Of a DNA stretch of 64,000 bases, positions 25,402-31,585 are shown one piece after another (position 1 is the first letter of the stretch; the number at the start of each line of letters is the position of its first letter). The stretch spans positions 372,001 to 436,000 of the forward strand of contig NZ_JRKI01000061.1 of NCBI RefSeq assembly GCF_000935125.1. The letters are read 5' to 3'. The translations under genes were made by a program, and so were the position numbers. This DNA comes from Streptomyces natalensis ATCC 27448 (GTDB lineage: Bacteria; Actinomycetota; Actinomycetes; Streptomycetales; Streptomycetaceae). Below the pieces are notes generated by a model. The model was not told the DNA's origin. It ran no database searches and saw only the letters and a program-made list of their open reading frames with translations.

Positions 25402-26349
25402 ATGACGAGCGCGCCAGCCGCAATGACCATGACGGACACCGACGTCCTGCGCGACGCCCTCGGCCTGCTCAAGGACCGGGAACAGGTCGCCGAGCGCCTG
25501 CTCGACTCCTCCGCCAAGCACTCCTTCGACCCCGACACCGAACTCGACTGGGACGCGCCCCTCGAAGAGGGCAAGTGGTTCTGGCCGCCGGAGCTCCTCT
25601 CGCTCTACGGCACCCCGCTGTGGCACAAGATGTCCGTCGAGCAGCAGCAGGACCTCTCCCGGCACGAGGCCGCCTCGCTCGCCTCGCTGGGCATCTGGTT
25701 CGAGATCATCCTGATGCAGCTGCTGGTCCGGCACATCTACGACAAGCCGGTCACCAGCGCCCATGTCCGTTACGCCCTCACGGAGATCGCCGACGAATGC
25801 CGGCACTCCAAGATGTTCGCGCGGATGATCCAGCGCTCCAAAGCGCCCACTTACCCCGTCTCCCGCCTCAACCACAACCTCGCCCGCATCCTCAAAACGG
25901 TCTCCACCACCCCCGGCTCCTTCGCCTGCACCCTGCTCGGCGAGGAGATCCTCGACTGGATGCAGCGGCTGACCTTCCCCGACGAGCGGGTGCAGCCGCT
26001 GGTGCGCGGCGTGACCCGTATCCATGTCGTCGAGGAGGCCCGGCACGTCCGGTACGCCCGCGAGGAGCTGCGCCGCCAGATGGTCACCGCGCCGCGCTGG
26101 GAGCGGGAGTTGACCCGGGTCAGCTGCGGTGAGGCGGCCCGGGTCTTCTCCCTCGCCTTCGTCAACCCGCAGGTCTACACCAACGTCGGGCTCGACCGGC
26201 GGGAGGCCGTCGCACAGGTCAGGGCCAGCGGCCACCGCCGCGAGGTGATGCAGTCCGGCGCCCTGCGGCTGACCGACTTCCTCGACGAGATCGGCGTACT
26301 GCGGGGTGTGGGGCGCCGGTTGTGGCGCAGCTCCGGACTGCTGGCGTGA
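25402..26349 (+). CDS. AurF-like di-iron oxygenase family protein
   Basis: 315 residues. Ligand-like motifs are LSRHEAASLASL near residue 90, TEIADECRHSKMF near 128, LLGEEILDW near 177, and VVEEARHVRYAREEL near 209, which gives the E...ExxxH...E...ExxH pattern of the AurF (p-aminobenzoate N-oxygenase) family. The substrate is unknown; no biosynthetic cluster is present. ATG at 25402 was chosen; GTGAGGTAGCC just upstream provides a ribosome site. Divergent from the related protein at 24041 and followed by a TetR regulator. The two proteins share the fold but not close sequence, so they may be sequential enzymes or a sensor/enzyme pair; that is inference. Confidence 0.82.
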   Translation: MTSAPAAMTMTDTDVLRDALGLLKDREQVAERLLDSSAKHSFDPDTELDWDAPLEEGKWFWPPELLSLYGTPLWHKMSVEQQQDLSRHEAASLASLGIWFEIILMQLLVRHIYDKPVTSAHVRYALTEIADECRHSKMFARMIQRSKAPTYPVSRLNHNLARILKTVSTTPGSFACTLLGEEILDWMQRLTFPDERVQPLVRGVTRIHVVEEARHVRYAREELRRQMVTAPRWERELTRVSCGEAARVFSLAFVNPQVYTNVGLDRREAVAQVRASGHRREVMQSGALRLTDFLDEIGVLRGVGRRLWRSSGLLA

Positions 26350-26421
26350 AGCACGCGCATGCGGCCCCCTCGGCACGAGCAGGTGTACGACGCGCAATAC
26401 GGGGCGGTTACGCTGCTGCTC

Positions 26422-27162
26422 ATGAACGGCAGCGGCACCGCCCCAGCAGTACCCCGACCCGCCTACCGCAGGCTGAGCGTCGAGCAACGCCGCAGCCAAC
26501 TGCTCGCCGCCGCACTGGGCCTGTTCGCCCAGCGCGCTCCCGAGGACGTCTCGCTGGACGACGTCGCCACCGCCGCCGAGGTCTCGCGGCCGCTGGTCTA
26601 CCGCTACTTCCCCGGCGGCAAACAGCAGTTGTACGAGGCGGCGCTGCGCAGCGCCGCCGACCAGCTGGAGCGGTGTTTCGCCGAACCGGAGTCCGGTCCG
26701 CTCACCCACCGGCTGTCGCACGCGCTGGACCGCTATCTGGCGTTCGTCGACGAGCACGACGCCGGGTTCAGCGCGCTGCTCCAGGGCGGCAGCGTCGTGG
26801 AGACCTCCCGCACCACCGCGATCGTCGACGAGGTGCGGCGCGCGGCCGCCGAGCAGATCCTGCGGCATCTGGGCGAGCCGGAGCCGGGACTGCGGCTGCG
26901 GATGACGGTGCGGATGTGGATCACGGCGGTCGAGGCGGCCTCGCTGATCTGGCTCGACGAGGGCAAGCGGCCGCCGCTCGACGAACTGCGCGACTGGCTG
27001 GTCGACCATTTCGTGGCACTGCTGACCGCCACCGCGGCCCGGGACGAGCAGACCGCGCGGATCACCCGGGCCGCGCTGGCGCTGGAGACCGCCGCAGGGC
27101 CGGTCGGCGATCTGGCCCGGCGGGTCCTGCCGGTCGCGCACGGCGCCGCACACCTGCTGTGA
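26422..27162 (+). CDS. TetR-family transcriptional regulator
   Basis: 246 residues from the ATG at 26422. The N-terminal helix-turn-helix is clear: RRSQLLAAALGLFAQ, then DVSLDDVATAAEVSRPLVYRYF, followed by a ligand domain of about 170 residues. A longer in-frame start at 26362 would add unlikely residues. No ribosome site precedes the ATG. It lies 72 bases after the AurF-like gene on the same strand and is the obvious candidate to bind the palindrome at 25255-25272. The ligand is unknown. Confidence 0.88.
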   Translation: MNGSGTAPAVPRPAYRRLSVEQRRSQLLAAALGLFAQRAPEDVSLDDVATAAEVSRPLVYRYFPGGKQQLYEAALRSAADQLERCFAEPESGPLTHRLSHALDRYLAFVDEHDAGFSALLQGGSVVETSRTTAIVDEVRRAAAEQILRHLGEPEPGLRLRMTVRMWITAVEAASLIWLDEGKRPPLDELRDWLVDHFVALLTATAARDEQTARITRAALALETAAGPVGDLARRVLPVAHGAAHLL

Positions 27163-27198
27163 TCGGCCGCCCGGCGGCGCGGATGTGACACTGGGGGC

Positions 27199-27477
27199 GT
27201 GCGCAGTGAGAACACCCCCTTCGTCGGCGGCCCCCTGGACGGCCGGGTCCTGCCCGTGCTGGTCGGCGCGACCGGGCAGCCGCCGAAGAGCTATGAGATC
27301 CCGGTGCCGAACGACGACGGGCGGCCGCCGACCGTCCATGTCTACCGGCGGGTTCCGGGACGGGTGGGGCGCCTGGGGCTGCCGAGCGGGTGGCGCTACG
27401 AGTACGACCCCGAGGGCACGCCGCAGGACGGCGGCGGGCTGCGGCGGCTGTTCCGGCGGGACCGTTCCGGCGGCTGA
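27199..27477 (+). CDS. Conserved-looking small hypothetical protein
   Basis: 92 residues from GTG 27199. It starts with the phrase TPFVGGPLDGRVLPVL and has a YRRVPGR and WRYEYDPEGTP segment, then a basic tail. Composition and codon use (G/C at third positions) are like those of real genes, and the frame between the TetR gene and the next gene is open. The GGPLDG start is shared by small actinobacterial proteins of unknown function that I recognise only generally. No membrane segment or catalytic motif is visible. Confidence 0.6.
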   Translation: MRSENTPFVGGPLDGRVLPVLVGATGQPPKSYEIPVPNDDGRPPTVHVYRRVPGRVGRLGLPSGWRYEYDPEGTPQDGGGLRRLFRRDRSGG

Positions 27478-27597
27478 TCGAGTGGACCGGGCGACGCCAC
27501 CGACGCCCGTACATCCGAAATGTATGACTGTCGTGACAGCATCCGAATCGCCCGGGCCTCTCCGGGCGCTTGCATGCTTCCGGCGGAGGTGGGAACG

Positions 27598-28614
27598 GTG
27601 TCGACCCGACGTGTGTCACGGCGCTTTCTGCCCTGGGCCTGCACCCTGGCGGTCCTCGGCGCGGCGGCGCTGACCCTGCCCTCGTCCGTCCTGGCCGATC
27701 CGGGACCCGCAGGGGAGCCGGCCCCGGCGGGACCCGCGCGGCGCGGCCCGGCGTCCGCCGGGTGGGAGGACACCAAACCGTCGGACTCCCGGCCCCGGGA
27801 CACCCGGTCCCCGGCCGCCGCCTCGCCCTCGCCCGGCAAGCCGTCGGCCGGGCCGACCCCCCTCACCACCACCGACTCGGGTACGGCCGACACCTGGATC
27901 CCCGACACCGGCGAAGGCGAGCTGGGGAGGGTCACCGAAGGCATGAACGGCGATCCCGCCGGGCCGGACGGGACGCCCGACGGGACCGGCGGCTCCGACG
28001 AACCGGCCGACAGCGGCCCCACGGGCGCGACCGCCGAACCCTCCACCGACCGCCGCAGCCCGGCCGCCCTGCTCCGGCAGCTCCAGACGCTCTACCGGGA
28101 GTCCGAGGACGCCACCGCGGCCTACCGCGCGACGGAGCAGGATCTGCGGGCGGCCCGCCGGCACTCCGAGGACCTGTCCGCGCAGCTGGCGCGGGCCCGT
28201 ACGCAGCTGGCCGGCGGGCGGGCCGATGCGGGGCGGCTGGCGCGGCTCCAGTACCAGGGGGCGGCCTCGCCGGTCGCGTCGTATCTGCGGGTGCTGCTGG
28301 CGAAGAATCCCCAGCAGGCCATGGACACCCGGCATCTGATCCGGGAAGCGGCCCGCAGCCAGCGCGCCGCGGTGCTGCGCCTGACCGGCGACGAGAAGAC
28401 GGCCGATGTGCTGGCCACCCGGGCGCGGGCCGCGCTGGAGGCGCAGCAGGCGCTCACCGACCGGGCATGTTCCCAGCGCGAGACGGCGGCGGGCAAGCTC
28501 AAGGAGGTCGAGCGGCTGCTCGCGGGGCTGTCCCCCGAGCAACTGGCCGACCTGCGGCGGCTGGAGGTTCAGGCATCCGACGGCGTGCGACGTGATCTGC
28601 CGGCGGAGGCCTGA
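27598..28614 (+). CDS. Secreted coiled-coil protein
   Basis: 338 residues from GTG 27598, which has GGAGG nine bases upstream. The N-terminus is a signal peptide: basic RRVSRRF, hydrophobic LPWACTLAVLGAAALTL, cleavage near SVLADP. Residues about 35-160 are a low-complexity Pro/Gly/Asp/Thr-rich linker. Residues about 165-330 are heptad-like helices (LLRQLQTLYRESEDATAA, then DLSAQLARARTQLAGG) resembling the coiled-coil N-terminal half of NlpC/P60 or RipA-like wall proteins, but the peptidase domain is absent. Function is unknown; wall association is inferred. A strong terminator follows. Confidence 0.72.
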   Translation: MSTRRVSRRFLPWACTLAVLGAAALTLPSSVLADPGPAGEPAPAGPARRGPASAGWEDTKPSDSRPRDTRSPAAASPSPGKPSAGPTPLTTTDSGTADTWIPDTGEGELGRVTEGMNGDPAGPDGTPDGTGGSDEPADSGPTGATAEPSTDRRSPAALLRQLQTLYRESEDATAAYRATEQDLRAARRHSEDLSAQLARARTQLAGGRADAGRLARLQYQGAASPVASYLRVLLAKNPQQAMDTRHLIREAARSQRAAVLRLTGDEKTADVLATRARAALEAQQALTDRACSQRETAAGKLKEVERLLAGLSPEQLADLRRLEVQASDGVRRDLPAEA

Positions 28615-28624
28615 AGGCAAGGAA

Positions 28625-28663
28625 CCCGGCCGGCGGACCGTCTTCGGGAGTCCGCCGGCCGGG
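28625..28663. terminator. Strong bidirectional terminator
   Basis: Perfect 14-bp inverted repeat CCCGGCCGGCGGAC / GTCCGCCGGCCGGG with an 11-base loop, ten bases past the coiled-coil gene and 55 bases past the convergent flavoprotein gene. Confidence 0.8.
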
Positions 28664-28717
28664 AGGGCCTGTGCCCGGCTGCCCGGCCTGACGGCAGGGT
28701 GAGCCGGTGGGGCCGGT

Positions 28718-29971
28718 TCAGCCCGTGAGCGAGGCGAGGTAGGCGTTCGCCTTGTCCGGGTCGTAGAAGAAGTTCTCGAAGTCGGACGGGTCGTCGAAGC
28801 CGTTGGCGAAACGGTCGGCGATCGGCTGGATCTGGCCGGCCGCGCCGATGATGTTCAGGACGTGCTCCGGGGGCGGGGCCAGCATCGCGTTGGTCCACTT
28901 GGTGACGTGCTGCGCGGTCTTCCAGTAGCGGTCGAAGGCGGCCTGCATCCAGTCCTCGTCGAACGGCTCCTCGCCGCGCTCGACGATGGAGGTCAGATAC
29001 GAAGCGGCGCATTTGGCGGCCGAGTTGGAGCCCTGGCCGGTGATCGGGTCATTGGCGACGACGACGTCCGCGACGCCCAGGACCAGGCCGCCGGAGGGCA
29101 GCTTGCCGACGGGGTTGCGTACGGTCGGGGCGTAGCGGCCGGCCAGCGTGCCGCCCGCATCGGTCAGTTCGGCCTTGGTGCAGCGCGCGTACTCCCACGG
29201 CAGGAACGTCTTCATCAGCTCCAGCGTGGTGGCCAGGTGCTCCTCGGGGTCCTTGACGGACCGGAAGACGTCCAGCGGGCCGCCCGGGATGCCCTCCCAG
29301 AAGAGGATGTCGGCCCGGCCGGAGGTGGTGAGGGTCGGCATGACGAACAGCTCGCCGACGCCGGGGACGAGGTTGCAGCGGACCGCCTCGACGTCGGGGT
29401 GCTCGGGGCGCGGGCCCATCCCGTGGACGTAGGAGACGGCCAGCGCGCGCTGCGGGGCGTCGTACGGCGAACGGGACGCGTCCCGGCCGAACATGGACAC
29501 CAGCTCGCCCTTGCCGGCCGAGACCAGCGTCAGGTCGTAGCGGCCGGCGAAGAAGTCCAGGTCGGAGACGGCGGCGCCGTGGATGACCAGCTGACCGCCG
29601 CGCTGGGCGAAGGTCTCCATCCAGCCGGCCATCTTCACCCGCTGGTCGACGGACTGGGCGTAGCCGTCGAGCCGGCCGACCCAGTCGATGGCGCGCTGCG
29701 AGCCGTCGGGCCCCTCGTGGCTGCCGGGGGCGGCGACCGAGACGCCCAGGCCCTCGATGCGCGGGGCCTGGCTCTCCCAGAAGTTGATCCCCAGATCGCG
29801 CTCGTGCTGGAGGGCGGTGTCGAACATGCACTGCGTCGACATGACCCGGCCGGAGCGGATCTCGTCGGCGGTGCGGTTGGACATGAGGGTGACCTCGTAG
29901 CCCTTGTCCTGGAGGCCGAGGGCGAGCTGGAGGCCGGACTGGCCGGCTCCGACGATAAGGATCTTCCGCAT
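28718..29971 (-). CDS. FAD-dependent styrene-monooxygenase-like protein (StyA family)
   Basis: 417 residues with the FAD motif ILIVGAGQSGLQLALGL at the N-terminus, a second FAD-binding region DPITGQGSNSAAKCAASYL near residue 328, and styrene monooxygenase-type spacing. StyA-type enzymes use FAD reduced by a separate reductase (StyB) to epoxidise styrene or indole. No reductase gene is adjacent. It is the last gene of a conservon operon, 57 bases after the GTPase gene, whereas such operons often end with a P450 gene. It may be a redox output or a partner of the sensor complex; this is inference. ATG at 29971 with a GAGAAGAGC site. Confidence 0.85.
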   Translation of the reverse strand: MRKILIVGAGQSGLQLALGLQDKGYEVTLMSNRTADEIRSGRVMSTQCMFDTALQHERDLGINFWESQAPRIEGLGVSVAAPGSHEGPDGSQRAIDWVGRLDGYAQSVDQRVKMAGWMETFAQRGGQLVIHGAAVSDLDFFAGRYDLTLVSAGKGELVSMFGRDASRSPYDAPQRALAVSYVHGMGPRPEHPDVEAVRCNLVPGVGELFVMPTLTTSGRADILFWEGIPGGPLDVFRSVKDPEEHLATTLELMKTFLPWEYARCTKAELTDAGGTLAGRYAPTVRNPVGKLPSGGLVLGVADVVVANDPITGQGSNSAAKCAASYLTSIVERGEEPFDEDWMQAAFDRYWKTAQHVTKWTNAMLAPPPEHVLNIIGAAGQIQPIADRFANGFDDPSDFENFFYDPDKANAYLASLTG

Positions 29972-30028
29972 GGCGGTGCTCTTCTCTGTTACTGCGGTGA
30001 GGGGAGGGTGACGGGGGGCGGCACCCGC

Positions 30029-30697
30029 CTATTCGGCGGCGGTCTCCAGCGCATGGCCGACCAGGGACAGCAGCGAGGCCACGACGGTGGTCCGCTCCCG
30101 TGCGTCCATGATCACGACAGGGACGTGGTCGGGCACGGTCAGCGCCTCGCGGACGTCGTCCACGGCGTAGGACCGGGTGCCCTCGAAGTGGTTGACGGCC
30201 ACGATGTACGGCAGTCCGCAGCTCTCGAAGTAGTCCAGCGCCGGGAAGGAGTCCTCCAGCCGCCGGGTGTCGGCCATCACCACCGCGCCGATCGCACCGC
30301 GGACGAGGTCGTCCCACATGAACCAGAAGCGCTGCTGGCCGGGCGTGCCGAACAGATAGAGCACCAGGTCCGCGTCGAGGGTGATCCGCCCGAAGTCCAT
30401 CGCGACCGTCGTGGTGGTCTTGTCCGGGGTCGCGGTCAGATCGTCGGTGTCCTCGCTGGCCTGGGTCATCACCGCCTCGGTCCGGAGCGGGGTGATCTCC
30501 GAGACGGAGCCGACGAAGGTGGTCTTGCCGACGCCGAAACCGCCCGCGACCACGATCTTGGTGGCGACCGGGGCCCGGCTGCGGTCGGTCTGCCAGCCCT
30601 GGAGCCCGCCGTCGGTGTCCGGGGTCCGGCCGCCGTCCAGGGATCCGCCGCTCACCGCCGGTCCGGCCGTTGTCGCGTCAGAGCTTGTGAAGTCCAC
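30029..30697 (-). CDS. Conservon GTP/ATP-binding protein (CvnD type)
   Basis: 222 residues. After a 45-residue disordered N-terminus comes a small Ras-like GTPase fold: P-loop VAGGFGVGKTTFVGS near residue 52, TTVAMDFGRI, Walker B/G3 like LYLFGTPGQQRFWFMWD near 115, and VNHFEG near 168 in place of NKxD. It is the fourth module of the streptomycete conservon (cvnABCD), thought to form a membrane-associated complex like a G-protein switch. GTG start at 30697 overlaps the DUF742 gene by 20 bases. Confidence 0.92.
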   Translation of the reverse strand: MDFTSSDATTAGPAVSGGSLDGGRTPDTDGGLQGWQTDRSRAPVATKIVVAGGFGVGKTTFVGSVSEITPLRTEAVMTQASEDTDDLTATPDKTTTTVAMDFGRITLDADLVLYLFGTPGQQRFWFMWDDLVRGAIGAVVMADTRRLEDSFPALDYFESCGLPYIVAVNHFEGTRSYAVDDVREALTVPDHVPVVIMDARERTTVVASLLSLVGHALETAAE

Positions 30698-31079
30698 CGA
30701 GCACCCTTTCGAGCAGCGCGCGGTTCGGCCGGCCGGAGCCGTGCCCGGTGCCGTAGACGCGGATCTTTCCCTGGTCGGCGAGGTCGCTGAGCAGTACCCG
30801 GACCACGCCCAGCGGCATCTTGAGCAGTGCGGAGATCTCCGCGACGGAGCGCATCCGGCGGCACAGTTCGACGATCGCCCGCATCTCGGGCATCACGCGC
30901 TCGCCCCAGCCGCCGGAGGTCAGCTCGCGGCGCTCCTCGGGGGCCTCCAGCGCGGCCACGAAGGTCTCGACGAGGAGGACGTGGCCGAAGCGCGTGCGGC
31001 CGCCGGTGAGCGAGTACGGGCGCACCCGCGCGGGTTTGCGGTCCGCGCCACGTATCGGAAGTTTCGAAGAGCTTGTCAC
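30678..31079 (-). CDS. DUF742 family protein (CvnC type)
   Basis: 133 residues from GTG 31079, which overlaps the roadblock stop (GTGA). The family signature is complete: RVRPYSLTGGRTRFG near residue 20, then a winged-helix-like part LCRRMRSVAEISALLKMPLGVVRVLLSDLADQGKI (cut here to describe residues 68-102) and an RPNRALLERVLGGLHKL end. Third module of the conservon operon. In the family it may connect the GTPase to the roadblock and kinase modules; no catalytic motif is visible. Confidence 0.92.
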   Translation of the reverse strand: MTSSSKLPIRGADRKPARVRPYSLTGGRTRFGHVLLVETFVAALEAPEERRELTSGGWGERVMPEMRAIVELCRRMRSVAEISALLKMPLGVVRVLLSDLADQGKIRVYGTGHGSGRPNRALLERVLGGLHKL

Positions 31080-31585
31080 TGGGCGTTCTCCATCGACTGG
31101 CGCAGTTCGGTGCGGAGTTCGGGGGTCAGGACATGGCCGGCCCGGCCGACGAACAGCGCCATGTGGTAGGCGATGACGCTCATATCGCAGTCGGGGGTGG
31201 CGTACACGCCGAGCAGCGAGCCGTCGCTGATCGACATCACGAACAGGCTGCCCTCGTCCATCGCGACCATCGTCTGCTTGACGGCGCCGCCGTCCATCAG
31301 CTTCGCCGCGCCGTTGGTGAGGCTGCCCAGCCCCGAGACCAGGGTGGCCAGATCGGCGCTGGACCCCCGGGGGCCGGTGGTTCGGTCCCCGGCATCCTCG
31401 GCGGCCAGGCCGGGGTCGGAGGCCAGCAGCAGCAGTCCGTCGGAGGAGACCACCGCGACCGAGCGGATGCCCGGCACCTCGTCGACCAGGTTGGTCAGCA
31501 GCCAGTGCAGATTCCTGGCCTGGCTGCTCGATCCGCATCCGTGACCGGTGGGCGCCTGGGTACCCGTGGGCGCTTGCGCATTCAC
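31076..31585 (-). CDS. Roadblock/LC7 domain protein (CvnB type)
   Basis: 169 residues from GTG 31585, with a GTGA overlap to the kinase stop. A 20-residue Gln/Thr/Gly linker is followed by a roadblock/LC7 domain at about 25-150, with LHWLLTNLVDEVPGIRSVAV and SSDGLLLLASD marking the typical start. Such domains dimerise and serve as GTPase-activating or scaffold partners. It is second module of the conservon operon and presumably contacts the CvnD GTPase. No obvious catalytic residues are expected. Confidence 0.92.
   Translation of the reverse strand: MNAQAPTGTQAPTGHGCGSSSQARNLHWLLTNLVDEVPGIRSVAVVSSDGLLLLASDPGLAAEDAGDRTTGPRGSSADLATLVSGLGSLTNGAAKLMDGGAVKQTMVAMDEGSLFVMSISDGSLLGVYATPDCDMSVIAYHMALFVGRAGHVLTPELRTELRQSMENAQ

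Noticed and set aside
24041..29971. Secondary-metabolite cluster made from AurF-like proteins, coiled-coil protein and StyA-like oxygenase
   Set aside because: No scaffold-building enzyme (PKS, NRPS, terpene cyclase) is present, the genes are on different strands with terminators between, and the StyA-like gene belongs to the conservon.
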